A stretch of 64,000 bases of DNA. It comes from Burkholderiales bacterium. Its GTDB lineage: Bacteria; Pseudomonadota; Gammaproteobacteria; Burkholderiales; Burkholderiaceae_D. Made by a program: the position numbers and the translations under genes. The stretch lies in NCBI GenBank assembly GCA_016200895.1, contig JACQDX010000044.1:1-64000 (forward strand). The letters run 5' to 3'. Shown here piece by piece: positions 1-9,776 of this stretch (the stretch's first letter is position 1; the number at the start of each line of letters is the position of its first letter). The notes under the pieces are model-generated. The model worked only from the letters and a program-made list of their open reading frames with translations, made no database searches and had not been told where the DNA came from.

Positions 1-1
1 C

Positions 2-118
2 TCACGCCGTGGTTTGATCATGATGGTTAACCGTCGTAAGAGTCTGTTGTCTTACCTGAAAGGTAAAGACTTGAATCGCTATCGCTCACTGATCGAAAAA
101 CTCGGCTTGCGTAAGTAA
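2..118 (+). CDS. rpsO: 30S ribosomal protein S15, C-terminal end (partial)
   Basis: The first 38 in-frame codons read as the conserved S15 C-terminus: an [18 protein letters not shown]-type helix, then [13 protein letters not shown] and a TAA stop. S15 binds the central domain of 16S rRNA early in 30S assembly. The start lies before the window, so only about 40% of the usual 89 residues is seen. The rpsO-pnp order downstream is the classical bacterial arrangement and supports the call. Confidence 0.93.
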   Translation, partial: SRRGLIMMVNRRKSLLSYLKGKDLNRYRSLIEKLGLRK

Positions 119-149
119 TTCTTGCTGAATTTAGCAAAAGATTTGTAGC

Positions 150-186
150 AAAAAGCCTGCGTCAGTTGACTGTCGCAGGCTTTTTG
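150..186 (+). terminator. Rho-independent terminator after rpsO
   Basis: GCCTGC (155-160) pairs with GCAGGC (175-180), with further partial pairing in the loop, an A-run before and five T after. It separates rpsO from pnp, though read-through into pnp is common at this locus in other bacteria. Confidence 0.8.
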
Positions 187-333
187 TCCATCTAGAGTTT
201 TAGTTTTACCCAGTTTTAGCCCGATTTTTGATGTAAATATTAAAAAACAGGCAAAAAGCAGTCCAGGCGGATTGCTCGTGGTGAGGTGAACGACAGCGCC
301 TGAAAATCTGTCGGCAAATAGAAAGGACACATT

Positions 334-2472
334 GTGTTTAATAAAATTACCAAAACCTTCCAATATGGTCAGCACCAGGTAACACTGGAAACCGGCGAAA
401 TCGCTCGCCAGGCATCGGGTGCAGTCCTGGTATCCATAGAAGATACCGTTGTACTGGCAACCGTCGTTGCCAAGAAAGATGCAAAACCAGGTCAGGATTT
501 CTTTCCTTTGACCGTGGACTACATGGAAAAAACTTACGCTGCCGGCCGTATTCCTGGTGGTTTCTTCAAGCGTGAAGGTCGTCCATCAGAAAAAGAAACA
601 CTGACTTCCCGTTTGATTGATCGTCCTATCCGCCCTCTGTTCCCAGAAGGCTATCTGAACGAAGTTCAGGTCATCATTCATGTATTGTCCGTCAATCCAG
701 AAATCGACCCTGATATCGCTGCCATGATCGGTGCTTCCGCAGCGATTTCCGTTGCTGGCATCCCATTTAGTGGCCCGGTTGGCGCTGCACGTGTTGGTTA
801 TATTGATGGTCAATATGTATTGAACCCAACCGCAACTCAACTGAAACAATCCAAGCTGGATCTGGTTGTTGCCGGCACTGAGCAAGCCGTGTTGATGGTC
901 GAGTCTGAAGCGCAGCAATTGTCCGAAGAAATCATGCTGGGCGCGGTTGTTTTTGGTCACGAGCAAATGAAAGCCGTTATCGATGCGATCCATGAACTGG
1001 TACGCGACGGTGGCAAGCCTGAAGTGCAATGGGCACCTGCCGCAAAAAATGAACCATTGATCGCTGCTGTGAGCGCAGTCGCAGAGCCTTTGTTGCGCGC
1101 TGCTTATCAAACCAAAGAAAAACAGGCACGTACTGAGCAATTGAAAGCGGCCACGTCTACAGTCGCTGCGGCGCTGGCAGAACAAGCTGCCGCCAAAGGC
1201 GAAGCGGCTCCTGATTCATCAGAAGTTGGCAATATCCTGTTTGATCTGGAAGCGAAAATCGTTCGTTCCCAAATCCTGGAAGGCGAGCCACGTATTGATG
1301 GTCGTGATACACGCACTGTGCGTCCTATCAGCATCCGTACTGGTGTTTTGCCACGTACGCATGGTACAGCCCTGTTCACACGTGGTGAAACACAGGCTTT
1401 GGTCATCGCCACTCTGGGTACTGCCCGTGACGAGCAAAAAATTGATGCGCTGATGGGTGAATACTCTGACCGCTTCATGCTGCATTACAACATGCCTCCG
1501 TTCGCTACTGGCGAAACTGGCCGTGTTGGCACGCCTAAGCGTCGTGAAATCGGTCATGGCCGTCTGGCTAAACGTGCATTGCAAGCTGCTCTGCCTGATC
1601 CGGAAGATTTCAGCTACTCAGTACGCCTGGTTTCCGAAATTACAGAATCCAATGGTTCTTCTTCCATGGCTTCCGTTTGCGGTGGCTGTCTGGCTTTGAT
1701 GGATGCTGGTGTGCCTATGAAAGCACACGTTGCTGGTATCGCTATGGGCCTGATCAAGGATGGCAACAAGTTTGCTGTTCTGACAGATATCCTGGGTGAC
1801 GAAGATCACCTTGGTGACATGGACTTTAAAGTAGCCGGTACTGCAGAAGGCATTACTGCCCTGCAAATGGATATCAAAATCCAGGGCATCACTAAAGAAA
1901 TCATGCAAGTCGCTTTGGCGCAAGCCAAAGAAGGCCGTATCCATATTCTGGGTAAAATGCAAGAAGCCGTGCCTGTCGGCAAATCCGAATTGTCTGACTT
2001 CGCACCACGCCTGATCACTGTCAAGATCAACCCTGAAAAAATCCGTGATGTTATCGGTAAGGGTGGTGCAGTGATCCGTGCCTTGACAGAAGAAACTGGT
2101 ACGCAAATCGATATCAGCGATGAAGGCGTGGTTACCATCGCCTCTGTTGATGCAGCCGCCGGCCAGGAAGCTAAACGTCGTATCGAAGAACTGACTGCAG
2201 AAGTTGAAGTTGGCAAAATCTACGAAGGTACAGTATTGAAGTTGCTGGACTTCGGCGCGATCGTACAAATCATGCCAGGTAAAGACGGTTTGTTGCACAT
2301 CAGCCAGATCGCCAATGAGCGTGTGAATGCAGTTGCTGACTACCTCAAAGAAGGTCAGCAAGTACGTGTAAAAGTACTGGAAACTGATGATCGCGGTCGC
2401 TTCAAGTTGTCGATGAAGGCAGCAGCTTCTGAGTCTGAAGCGCAAGCTCAACCACAGCAGCAGCAACAGTAG
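334..2472 (+). CDS. pnp: Polyribonucleotide nucleotidyltransferase (PNPase)
   Basis: This 712-residue 3'-5' phosphorolytic exoribonuclease degrades RNA to nucleoside diphosphates and is a degradosome partner in many proteobacteria. Two RNase PH-like domains (about residues 1-230 and 310-540) flank a helical linker. They are followed by a KH domain with a GKGG loop (around residue 575) and an S1 domain (about 625-690). The tail ends in a short glutamine run. The start is GTG at 334 with AAAGGA nine bases upstream. Length matches the family (about 700-715). It follows rpsO, as in most bacteria, and has its own terminator. Confidence 0.97.
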   Translation: MFNKITKTFQYGQHQVTLETGEIARQASGAVLVSIEDTVVLATVVAKKDAKPGQDFFPLTVDYMEKTYAAGRIPGGFFKREGRPSEKETLTSRLIDRPIRPLFPEGYLNEVQVIIHVLSVNPEIDPDIAAMIGASAAISVAGIPFSGPVGAARVGYIDGQYVLNPTATQLKQSKLDLVVAGTEQAVLMVESEAQQLSEEIMLGAVVFGHEQMKAVIDAIHELVRDGGKPEVQWAPAAKNEPLIAAVSAVAEPLLRAAYQTKEKQARTEQLKAATSTVAAALAEQAAAKGEAAPDSSEVGNILFDLEAKIVRSQILEGEPRIDGRDTRTVRPISIRTGVLPRTHGTALFTRGETQALVIATLGTARDEQKIDALMGEYSDRFMLHYNMPPFATGETGRVGTPKRREIGHGRLAKRALQAALPDPEDFSYSVRLVSEITESNGSSSMASVCGGCLALMDAGVPMKAHVAGIAMGLIKDGNKFAVLTDILGDEDHLGDMDFKVAGTAEGITALQMDIKIQGITKEIMQVALAQAKEGRIHILGKMQEAVPVGKSELSDFAPRLITVKINPEKIRDVIGKGGAVIRALTEETGTQIDISDEGVVTIASVDAAAGQEAKRRIEELTAEVEVGKIYEGTVLKLLDFGAIVQIMPGKDGLLHISQIANERVNAVADYLKEGQQVRVKVLETDDRGRFKLSMKAAASESEAQAQPQQQQQ

Positions 2473-2539
2473 TAATAAATTCTCAGGCTGGGAAGCTGTC
2501 ATCCTAAGTTCGACAGTCCCCTTGTTTGTAAGAGTTGAA

Positions 2540-2567
2540 AACGCCCGTCTTGCACGGGCGTTTTTTT
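2540..2567 (+). terminator. Rho-independent terminator after pnp
   Basis: ACGCCCGT pairs with ACGGGCGT across a short CTTGC loop and is followed by seven T. It is the end of the pnp transcript. Confidence 0.9.
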
Positions 2568-2616
2568 ATTGGCTTACAATCGTGGATTGATATCGCTGGA
2601 TTCACAAAGGCTAAAG

Positions 2617-3609
2617 ATGAAAACTGAAATGCGCGCAATTGAAATTACCCAATATGGCAAACCTGAGGTCTTGCAAATTTGCAGCAGGCCTGTGCCAAGG
2701 CCGGGTAAGGGCGAACTATTGATCAAGGTTGCAGCAGCAGGCGTGAATCGCCCCGATGTCTTGCAGCGACTTGGTTTTTACCCTGTGCCGCCAGGTGCCT
2801 CGGATTTGCCGGGTCTGGAAGTGGCCGGCGAAATCGTCGGTGGTGATGTGCAGGGCAGCGGGTTTGAATTGGGTGATCAGGTTTGTGCGCTGGTGCAGGG
2901 TGGTGGCTATGCTGAGTATTGCGTGGCACCTGCGGGGCAGTGCCTGAAAGTGCCAACTGGCTTGACCATGATAGAAGCAGCCTCTTTGCCCGAGACCTAC
3001 TTTACGGTCTGGAGTAATGTATTCCAGCATGCACATTTGTCGCCAGGCGAAAGTTTTCTGGTGCAGGGTGGTACATCCGGCATAGGGGTGGCGGCGATAC
3101 AAATTGCAAAAGCTTTGGGACACAGGATTTTTGCTACAGCGGGTTCGGATGAAAAGTGCAGGGCGACAGAAAAACTGGGTGCTGAGCGCGGCATTAATTA
3201 CAAGACTGAGAATTTTGTCGATGTCGTCAAGGAATTGACTGCTGGTAAAGGTGTTGATGTCATTCTGGACATGGTAGCTGGTTCCTATGTGCCTAAAGAA
3301 ATTAATTGCCTTGCAGATGATGGCAGGTTGGCGATTATTGCTCTGCTGGGTGGCACTTCCGCCGAACTTGATCTCGGGCAGGTCTTGCGCAGGCGGTTGA
3401 CGGTGACTGGATCGACCTTGCGACCGCGTTCTGTTGCTTTCAAGGCAAAAATTGCTGCTGAGCTGCAAACGCATGTCTGGCCATTGCTGGTATCGAAGAA
3501 GATCGCGCCTGTGATACATCAGGTATTCCCTCTGGAGCAGGCTGCACAAGCTCATGCCATGATGGAAGAGGGCTTGCATATAGGTAAAATCATGCTGGCC
3601 CTGAACTAA
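2617..3609 (+). CDS. NAD(P)H quinone oxidoreductase, PIG3-type MDR family
   Basis: A zinc-free medium-chain dehydrogenase/reductase of 330 residues. It begins MKTEMRAIEITQYGKPEVL, has the GroES-like N-terminal fold (GVNRPDVLQR motif) and a Rossmann cofactor site reading VQGGTSGIGVAAIQIAKALG. The structural-zinc cysteine cluster of true alcohol dehydrogenases is absent, which fits NADPH:quinone reductases of the TP53I3/PIG3 class. I place the start at ATG 2617 because AAAGG lies six bases upstream. An in-frame TTG at 2569 would sit inside the pnp terminator and is unlikely. Physiological quinone substrate unknown. Confidence 0.85.
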   Translation: MKTEMRAIEITQYGKPEVLQICSRPVPRPGKGELLIKVAAAGVNRPDVLQRLGFYPVPPGASDLPGLEVAGEIVGGDVQGSGFELGDQVCALVQGGGYAEYCVAPAGQCLKVPTGLTMIEAASLPETYFTVWSNVFQHAHLSPGESFLVQGGTSGIGVAAIQIAKALGHRIFATAGSDEKCRATEKLGAERGINYKTENFVDVVKELTAGKGVDVILDMVAGSYVPKEINCLADDGRLAIIALLGGTSAELDLGQVLRRRLTVTGSTLRPRSVAFKAKIAAELQTHVWPLLVSKKIAPVIHQVFPLEQAAQAHAMMEEGLHIGKIMLALN

Positions 3610-3742
3610 GTTGCACTGCCAGCTTTCTGAGTTTTTTGCATGTATGTGGTGTGACTGCCTATCGTATTATCATATTGATCATATATCTGATGTAATTATG
3701 CCTTTGAAGTAAGTTCTTAATGTAAAAATTGGTCTTGCCGGT

Positions 3743-3771
3743 TTGACCCTGTCTGCGCCGAAGGCTACAAT
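3743..3771 (+). promoter_or_regulatory. Sigma-70 promoter for tpiA
   Basis: TTGACC (3743-3748) and TACAAT (3766-3771) are separated by exactly 17 bases, about 28 bases before the tpiA ATG. Each box differs from consensus at one position. It probably drives tpiA-secG. Confidence 0.75.
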
Positions 3772-3798
3772 AGACGGTTATTTATATTTTGGCTCACT

Positions 3799-4542
3799 AT
3801 GCGACGCACCTTAATAGCCGGTAACTGGAAAATGAATGGTAGTTTTGCTGTCAACCATTCATTGTTGTCTGAAGTCAGGGCGGGTTTGCCTGCTGATTTG
3901 CACTGTGATGTGTTGGTCTGCGCTCCTGCACCTTATTTCGCGCAATGTGCGGATTTGCTGGGTGATACTGCAGTGAGCTGGGGTGCGCAAGATGTATCTG
4001 TGCATGCGCATGGCGCTTACACTGGTGAGATTTCTGCTTCCATGTTGCAAGATTGTGCTTGCAAATATGCAATCGTCGGGCATTCTGAGCGCCGTGCCTA
4101 TCATGCCGAGAGCAACGAGCTGGTGGCGCAGAAGGCGCAGCAGTTGTTAAAGCACGGTGTGTTGCCCATAGTTTGTGTGGGTGAAACGTTGGAGCAGCGC
4201 GAGAGTGGCCGGACTAATGCAGTCGTGGCTGCGCAGTTGAATGCGGTACTGGATGTGCTAGGTGCGCTGGATGGTGTGGTGATTGCCTATGAGCCTGTAT
4301 GGGCCATCGGTACCGGTAAAACAGCAACACCAGAAATGGCGCAGGAAGTGCATCATTTCCTGCGTCAGCAAGTGGCTGCCCGAGATGCTGGTGCGGCAGA
4401 AAAAATACAGATTTTGTATGGTGGTAGCATGAAGCCGGAAAATGCCAAAGAGTTATTGGCAATGCCCGATATTGATGGTGGTTTGATTGGTGGGGCTGCA
4501 CTGAAATCCCAGGATTTTCTTGCGATTATCGCTGCCAGTTAA
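3799..4542 (+). CDS. tpiA: Triosephosphate isomerase
   Basis: Interconverts dihydroxyacetone phosphate and glyceraldehyde 3-phosphate in the cytosol. The 247-residue TIM barrel shows the N-terminal GNWKMNGS with catalytic Lys11, the VGHSERR electrophilic histidine, the [14 protein letters not shown] loop carrying the catalytic glutamate and the phosphate-binding hinge, and [10 protein letters not shown] near the end. Length is typical. A good promoter lies directly upstream and secG follows after 41 bases, the usual tpiA-secG pair. Confidence 0.97.
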   Translation: MRRTLIAGNWKMNGSFAVNHSLLSEVRAGLPADLHCDVLVCAPAPYFAQCADLLGDTAVSWGAQDVSVHAHGAYTGEISASMLQDCACKYAIVGHSERRAYHAESNELVAQKAQQLLKHGVLPIVCVGETLEQRESGRTNAVVAAQLNAVLDVLGALDGVVIAYEPVWAIGTGKTATPEMAQEVHHFLRQQVAARDAGAAEKIQILYGGSMKPENAKELLAMPDIDGGLIGGAALKSQDFLAIIAAS

Positions 4543-4583
4543 TTGATTTATTGTAGTACTTAATTTTTTCTTGGATGTTTTGA

Positions 4584-4976
4584 ATGCAAACTTTACATAC
4601 GTTGGTCATCGTTATTCAGATTCTGTCTGCATTGACAATTATTGGTCTGGTTTTATTGCAGCACGGTAAAGGTGCTGACATGGGTGCCTCTTTCGGCTCT
4701 GGCGCTTCTGGTAGCCTGTTTGGTGCGACTGGTTCATCCAATTTCTTGTCCAAGGCGACGGGCGTGGCTGCTGCAATATTTTTTGCGGCGACTCTGGGCC
4801 TGGCAGTATTCAGCACTGGCGCCCGCAAGCCTTCCGGTGGTGTGATGGAAGGTGTAACCGTGGTTCAGCCTGCAGCTAATGCTGCAGCTGCAAGTACTCC
4901 GGCAGCCGCTTCTGGTGCAACTGCAACATCCGCGCCAGCTTCCTCTGCTGGTCAAGCTGGTCAGATTCCAAAATAA
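4584..4976 (+). CDS. secG: Protein-export membrane protein SecG
   Basis: Small auxiliary subunit of the SecYEG translocon in the inner membrane. It has two membrane segments (about residues 5-25 and 52-75) around the conserved cytoplasmic loop LLQHGKGADMGASFGSGASGSLFG. The C-terminal 45 residues are a low-complexity Ala/Ser/Thr/Pro tail, common in betaproteobacterial SecG and not expected to be structured. At 130 residues it is longer than the 110 of E. coli because of that tail. It is co-oriented with tpiA and precedes tRNA-Leu. Confidence 0.95.
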   Translation: MQTLHTLVIVIQILSALTIIGLVLLQHGKGADMGASFGSGASGSLFGATGSSNFLSKATGVAAAIFFAATLGLAVFSTGARKPSGGVMEGVTVVQPAANAAAASTPAAASGATATSAPASSAGQAGQIPK

Positions 4977-5021
4977 ATTGATTTTGCTCAGCAAAAAACA
5001 TTGAATTGCTGCAATTGCGCG

Positions 5022-5050
5022 TTGAACAATGAGGCTATACATAGTAGAAT
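5022..5050 (+). promoter_or_regulatory. Promoter of tRNA-Leu (and possibly nuo)
   Basis: TTGAAC (5022-5027) and TAGAAT (5045-5050) with a 17-base spacer, 11 bases before the tRNA 5' end, followed by a GC-rich discriminator (GCTGGGC). No separate strong promoter is obvious between the tRNA and nuoA, so complex I transcription may partly start here. Confidence 0.75.
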
Positions 5051-5061
5051 GCTGGGCTTAA

Positions 5062-5146
5062 GCCGACGTGGTGAAATTGGTAGACACGCTATCTTGAGGG
5101 GGTAGTGGCGAAAGCTGTACGAGTTCGAGTCTCGTCGTCGGCACCA
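5062..5146 (+). tRNA. tRNA-Leu (anticodon GAG)
   Basis: An 85-nt class II tRNA. The acceptor GCCGACG pairs with CGTCGGC and the gene-encoded CCA follows. The anticodon stem CTATC/GGTAG encloses the loop TTGAGGG, so the anticodon is GAG, reading CUC/CUU. A variable arm and the GTTCGAGTC T-loop are present. The position between secG and nuoA is a familiar betaproteobacterial arrangement. Confidence 0.95.
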
Positions 5147-5201
5147 ATGATCTTAAGAGATGACTTGCTTCAATCTGGCATTCAATTACAGGTAGCCTAA
5201 C

Positions 5202-5561
5202 GTGAACCTCGAAAATTATTTCCCAGTTCTTCTCTTTATTCTGGTTGGTATCGCTGTAGGTGTGGTGCCGCAAATCCTGGGGCGTGTTCTTGCTCCATAT
5301 AAACCGGATTCACAAAAAAATTCTGCTTACGAATGCGGTTTTGAGGCATTCGAAGACGCGCGCATGAAATTTGATGTGCGCTACTACCTGGTGGCAATTC
5401 TATTTATTTTGTTCGATCTGGAAACGGCATTCTTCTTCCCTTGGGGTGTAGCAATGCGTGATCTGGGCTGGACAGGTTTTCTGATTATGCTCGGCTTCGT
5501 GCTGGAGTTCGGCGTTGGATTTTGGTACATCTGGAAAAAAGGCGCTCTGGATTGGGAGTGA
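5202..5561 (+). CDS. nuoA: NADH-quinone oxidoreductase subunit A
   Basis: A 119-residue membrane subunit of complex I at the junction with the hydrophilic arm. Three membrane helices are visible (about 8-30, 64-84 and 88-110), with the conserved cytosolic loop [30 protein letters not shown]. The start codon is GTG at 5202. It is the first gene of a complete nuoA-N operon, 55 bases after the tRNA, and nuoB follows after six bases. Confidence 0.97.
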   Translation: MNLENYFPVLLFILVGIAVGVVPQILGRVLAPYKPDSQKNSAYECGFEAFEDARMKFDVRYYLVAILFILFDLETAFFFPWGVAMRDLGWTGFLIMLGFVLEFGVGFWYIWKKGALDWE

Positions 5562-5567
5562 TGGATT

Positions 5568-6044
5568 ATGTCAATTGAAGGTGTATTGAACGAAGGCTTT
5601 GTTACGACAACAGCCGACAAGCTGATCAACTGGACGCGTACCGGCTCCATGTGGCCCATGACCTTTGGTCTGGCCTGTTGCGCGGTGGAGATGATGCACG
5701 CCGGTGCTTCGCGCTATGATCTGGATCGCTTTGGTGTGGTATTCCGTCCTTCTCCACGTCAGTCTGATGTCATGATCGTTGCCGGTACGCTGTGCAACAA
5801 GATGGCTCCTGCTTTGCGTAAAGTGTATGACCAGATGGCCGAGCCACGCTGGGTTATTTCTATGGGTTCTTGCGCCAATGGCGGTGGTTACTACCATTAT
5901 TCGTATTCAGTAGTACGTGGTTGCGACCGTATTGTGCCGGTTGATATTTATGTGCCAGGTTGCCCGCCAACTGCAGAAGCACTGATGTACGGCATCATAC
6001 AGTTGCAAAATAAGATCAAACGTACCAATACCATTGCTCGTTAA
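5568..6044 (+). CDS. nuoB: NADH-quinone oxidoreductase subunit B
   Basis: Carries cluster N2, the last iron-sulfur centre before ubiquinone. The 158-residue protein has the N2 ligand motifs [10 protein letters not shown] (tandem cysteines), GSCANGGG and [11 protein letters not shown]. It belongs to the Q module together with nuoC and nuoD, which follow directly. Length is typical for proteobacterial NuoB without an N-terminal extension. Confidence 0.98.
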   Translation: MSIEGVLNEGFVTTTADKLINWTRTGSMWPMTFGLACCAVEMMHAGASRYDLDRFGVVFRPSPRQSDVMIVAGTLCNKMAPALRKVYDQMAEPRWVISMGSCANGGGYYHYSYSVVRGCDRIVPVDIYVPGCPPTAEALMYGIIQLQNKIKRTNTIAR

Positions 6045-6073
6045 TCGCGCGATCGCTGGGGCAATATTAAATT

Positions 6074-6670
6074 ATGACTACCAAACTGGAAAACCTTGAG
6101 GCAGCAGTAAAAAATGTCCTGGGTGAGCGTATTCTGGACTTGAAGAATGCGCTGGGTGAAATCACTGTCGTGGTTTCTGCAACTGCTTATCTGGATGTCA
6201 TGCGCACTTTGCGCGACCATGCAGAAACCAGTTTTGAAGAACTGATCGACCTTTGTGGTGTCGATTACTCTGCTTATGGTGATGGCTTGTGGGAAGGTGC
6301 GCGTTTTGCCGCGGTCTCACATTTGCTGTCGATCAAGCATAACTGGCGTTTGCGTGTGCGCGTGTTTGCGCCGGATGATGAAATGCCGGTCGTACCTTCG
6401 CTGATCGAAATCTGGAATTCAGCCAACTGGTATGAGCGTGAAGCGTTTGATCTGTACGGCATCCTGTTTGATGGTCACAATGACTTGCGTCGTATTTTGA
6501 CTGACTATGGTTTTATCGGTCATCCTTTCCGTAAAGACTTTCCAGTTTCCGGCTATGTTGAAATGCGCTATGACGCAGATCAAAAACGCGTCGTTTACCA
6601 GCCTGTCACGATAGAACCACGCGAAAATGTGCCGCGTGTGATTCGTGAAGAAAATTACGGGATGAAATAA
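6074..6670 (+). CDS. nuoC: NADH-quinone oxidoreductase subunit C
   Basis: The 30-kDa-type subunit of the complex I connecting arm, 198 residues, encoded separately from NuoD (the two are fused in E. coli). The signature [39 protein letters not shown] is present in the C-terminal half. Its stop codon overlaps the nuoD start by one base (TAATG), which suggests translational coupling. Confidence 0.97.
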   Translation: MTTKLENLEAAVKNVLGERILDLKNALGEITVVVSATAYLDVMRTLRDHAETSFEELIDLCGVDYSAYGDGLWEGARFAAVSHLLSIKHNWRLRVRVFAPDDEMPVVPSLIEIWNSANWYEREAFDLYGILFDGHNDLRRILTDYGFIGHPFRKDFPVSGYVEMRYDADQKRVVYQPVTIEPRENVPRVIREENYGMK

Positions 6671-7923
6671 TGGCTGAGATTAAGAATTACACCCTGAACT
6701 TTGGTCCTCAGCATCCTGCCGCGCATGGTGTGTTGCGCCTGGTGCTGGAACTTGATGGTGAAGTGATACAACGTGCCGATCCGCACATTGGTCTCTTGCA
6801 TCGCGCGACTGAAAAACTGGCAGAGCAAAAAACTTTCCTGCAATCCGTGCCTTACATGGATCGCCTCGACTATGTATCCATGATGGCCAATGAGCATGCC
6901 TATGTCATGGCCATAGAAAAGATGCTGGGTCTGGAAGTGCCTTTGCGGGCGCAGTACATCCGCGTCATGTTTGATGAAATAACGCGTTTGCTGAACCATT
7001 TGCTGTGGATAGGCGCGCATGCGCTGGACGTGGGCGCGATGGCGGTGTTCCTGTACGCATTCCGTGAGCGTGAAGATCTGATGGATTGCTATGAAGCAGT
7101 CTCAGGTGCACGTTTGCATGCTGCTTACTATCGTCCGGGTGGTGTGTATCGTGACTTGCCGGATCAAATGCCGCAATTCACGGTATCGGCTTTGAAGAAT
7201 GAAAAAGCCATGCGACTGTTGAATGAAAATCGCCAGGGTTCCCTGCTGGATTTCATTGAAGACTTTACCAACCGTTTCCCGAAATATGTCGACGAATATG
7301 AAACACTGTTGACCGACAACCGTATCTGGAAACAGCGTCTGGTTGGTATTGGCGTAGTGTCACCAGAGCGTGCGAAAGCCATGGGCTTTACCGGTCCTAT
7401 GCTGCGTGGTTCCGGTATCGAATGGGATTTGCGCAAGAAGCAACCGTATGAAGTCTACGACTTGCTGGACTTTGATATTCCAGTCGGCGTCAATGGCGAC
7501 AGTTATGACCGTTATCTGGTGCGCGTAGAAGAAATGCGTCAGTCCAACCGCATCATCAAACAATGCGTGGAGTGGCTGAGAAATAATCAGGGTCCTGTGA
7601 TTACTGATAACCACAAGGTTGCGCCACCACATCGCGTGAGCATGAAGTCGAATATGGAAGAACTCATCCATCACTTCAAACTTTTCACCGAGGGTTTCCA
7701 TGTTCCTGCTGGCGAAGCCTATGCCGCAGTTGAGCATCCTAAAGGCGAGTTTGGTATTTACTTGATGTCCGATGGTGCTAACAAGCCTTATCGTCTGAAA
7801 ATCCGTGCGCCAGGTTTCGCGCATTTGCAGGGTTTGGATGAAATGGCAAAAGGTCACATGATTGCTGATGCGGTAACGATCATCGGTACTCAGGATATTG
7901 TGTTTGGTGAGATTGACAGATAA
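6670..7923 (+). CDS. nuoD: NADH-quinone oxidoreductase subunit D
   Basis: The 49-kDa-type subunit, 417 residues, forms much of the ubiquinone-binding cavity with NuoB. It shows the N-terminal [22 protein letters not shown] motif, the [14 protein letters not shown] region and a C-terminal end (DIVFGEIDR) typical of the family, which derives from the NiFe-hydrogenase large subunit but lacks its metal-binding cysteines. A short CGTCC-TGA-GGACG hairpin follows before nuoE. Confidence 0.98.
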   Translation: MAEIKNYTLNFGPQHPAAHGVLRLVLELDGEVIQRADPHIGLLHRATEKLAEQKTFLQSVPYMDRLDYVSMMANEHAYVMAIEKMLGLEVPLRAQYIRVMFDEITRLLNHLLWIGAHALDVGAMAVFLYAFREREDLMDCYEAVSGARLHAAYYRPGGVYRDLPDQMPQFTVSALKNEKAMRLLNENRQGSLLDFIEDFTNRFPKYVDEYETLLTDNRIWKQRLVGIGVVSPERAKAMGFTGPMLRGSGIEWDLRKKQPYEVYDLLDFDIPVGVNGDSYDRYLVRVEEMRQSNRIIKQCVEWLRNNQGPVITDNHKVAPPHRVSMKSNMEELIHHFKLFTEGFHVPAGEAYAAVEHPKGEFGIYLMSDGANKPYRLKIRAPGFAHLQGLDEMAKGHMIADAVTIIGTQDIVFGEIDR

Positions 7924-7960
7924 AGCGGCGTCCTGAGGACGTCGAATCGAGGCATTAGCT

Positions 7961-8449
7961 ATGGTGTTATCAGAGCAGGCATTTAAAAAAATTGATCGTG
8001 AACTTGCAAAGTTCCCGGCTGACCAGCGCCAGTCCGCTGTGATGGCCGCATTGGCTATTGCCCAGGATGAAACTGGCTGGGTATCCCCGGAAGTCATGCA
8101 GACCCTGGCTGACTACATCGGCATGCCGGCAGTAGCAGTGCAGGAAGTCGCGACTTTCTACAATATGTACAACACCAAACCGGTCGGCAAGTTCAAGATT
8201 TCGGTCTGTACCAATCTGCCTTGCGCCTTGTCTGGCGGCGAGCGTGCGGCACATCATCTGAAACAAAGACTCGGTATCGATTACAGGGAAACCACGGCCG
8301 ATGGTCAGTTCACCCTGGTTGAAGGCGAGTGCATGGGGGCCTGCGGTGATGCGCCTGTGATGCTGGTCAATAACAAACGCATGTGCAGTTTCATGTCGAA
8401 TGAAAAAATTGACGGTCTGGTCAATGAATTGAAAGAGGCGGGTAAATAA
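7961..8449 (+). CDS. nuoE: NADH-quinone oxidoreductase subunit E
   Basis: The 24-kDa-type thioredoxin-like subunit of the NADH dehydrogenase module, binding the [2Fe-2S] cluster N1a. The ligand cysteines are visible in [12 protein letters not shown] and [17 protein letters not shown]. The protein has 162 residues. Its stop overlaps the nuoF start (TAATG), as expected for co-translated partners of the flavin site. Confidence 0.97.
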   Translation: MVLSEQAFKKIDRELAKFPADQRQSAVMAALAIAQDETGWVSPEVMQTLADYIGMPAVAVQEVATFYNMYNTKPVGKFKISVCTNLPCALSGGERAAHHLKQRLGIDYRETTADGQFTLVEGECMGACGDAPVMLVNNKRMCSFMSNEKIDGLVNELKEAGK

Positions 8450-9744
8450 TGACGAGTCTGCATAATCGCCATATTAAGCCTTTGATCCTGGCTGGCCTGG
8501 ACGGTAAAAACTGGCATCTGCAAGATTACGTAGCACGTGGTGGCTATGAATCTTTGAAGCGTATCCTGAATGAAAAAATCCCTCCTGAGCAAGTCATTGC
8601 TGAGTTGAAGGCTTCTTCATTGCGTGGCCGTGGTGGCGCGGGTTTTCCGACAGGCCTGAAGTGGAGCTTCATGCCGCGTCAGTTCCCTGGTCAAAAATAC
8701 CTGGTCTGCAATACAGATGAAGGCGAGCCTGGTACATTCAAGGACCGTGACATCATCCGTTATAACCCGCATGCCCTGATTGAAGGCATGGCCATAGGCG
8801 CTTATGCTATGGGCATCACGGTAGGTTACAACTACATCCACGGCGAAATTTTTGCTGACTACGACCGTTTTGAAGAAGCGCTGGAAGAAGCACGTGCCGC
8901 CAATATGCTTGGTGACAAGATTGCCGGTTCTGAATTCAACTTTCAGTTGCATGCTTTCCATGGTTACGGCGCGTATATCTGTGGCGAAGAAACAGCCTTG
9001 CTGGAATCACTGGAAGGCAAGAAAGGGCAGCCACGCTTCAAGCCGCCTTTCCCGGCCAGCTTTGGTTTGTATGGCAAGCCAACCACGATCAATAATACAG
9101 AGACGTTTGCTGCTGTGCCTTTCGTGTTTGCCATGGGCGGCGAAAAATATGCTGCATTGGGCAAGCCAAATAATGGTGGCACCAAGATTTTCTCCATGTC
9201 TGGCGACGTAGCAAAGCCTGGCAATTATGAAGTGCCTATGGGCACACCGTTTGCAACCCTGCTTGAGCTGGCTGGTGGCATGCGTGACGGTAAAAAGATC
9301 AAGGCAGTTATCCCTGGTGGTTCATCCATGCCGGTATTGACTGGTGATGTGATGATGGCGACCGACATGGACTATGACTCCATTGCCAAGGCTGGCTCCA
9401 TGCTGGGTTCTGGTGCTGTCATTGTCATGGATGAAACACGCTGCATGGTGAAGTCACTGTTGCGCCTGTCTTATTTCTATTTCGAAGAATCCTGCGGTCA
9501 GTGCACACCATGCCGTGAAGGTACGGGTTGGTTGTATCGTATGGTGCATCGTATTGAACATGGTCATGGCCGTCCAGATGACTTGGATATGCTGAACTCC
9601 ATCGCTGACAATATCCAGGGCAAAACAATTTGCGCTCTCGGTGATGCAGCGGCGATGCCAGTACGCGCAATGATCAAGAATTTCCGCGAAGAATTTGAAT
9701 ATCACATCGAGCATAAGCATTGCTTGGTGCCCACTTACATGTAA
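8449..9744 (+). CDS. nuoF: NADH-quinone oxidoreductase subunit F
   Basis: The 51-kDa-type subunit, 431 residues, where NADH is oxidised. The NADH and FMN motifs are present ([29 protein letters not shown]), as is the SLBB domain in the middle. The N3 [4Fe-4S] ligands are [13 protein letters not shown] plus a downstream cysteine (KTICALGD). Overlaps nuoE by one base; nuoG follows after 32 bases. Confidence 0.98.
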   Translation: MTSLHNRHIKPLILAGLDGKNWHLQDYVARGGYESLKRILNEKIPPEQVIAELKASSLRGRGGAGFPTGLKWSFMPRQFPGQKYLVCNTDEGEPGTFKDRDIIRYNPHALIEGMAIGAYAMGITVGYNYIHGEIFADYDRFEEALEEARAANMLGDKIAGSEFNFQLHAFHGYGAYICGEETALLESLEGKKGQPRFKPPFPASFGLYGKPTTINNTETFAAVPFVFAMGGEKYAALGKPNNGGTKIFSMSGDVAKPGNYEVPMGTPFATLLELAGGMRDGKKIKAVIPGGSSMPVLTGDVMMATDMDYDSIAKAGSMLGSGAVIVMDETRCMVKSLLRLSYFYFEESCGQCTPCREGTGWLYRMVHRIEHGHGRPDDLDMLNSIADNIQGKTICALGDAAAMPVRAMIKNFREEFEYHIEHKHCLVPTYM

Positions 9745-9776
9745 GCCAGCTTCGGTTAGCACACTTAGAGTAGACC

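Noticed and set aside
1618-2502. 294-codon minus-strand frame opposite pnp
   Set aside because: Shadow of pnp; the leucine run is the reverse reading of the CAG-rich pnp 3' end.
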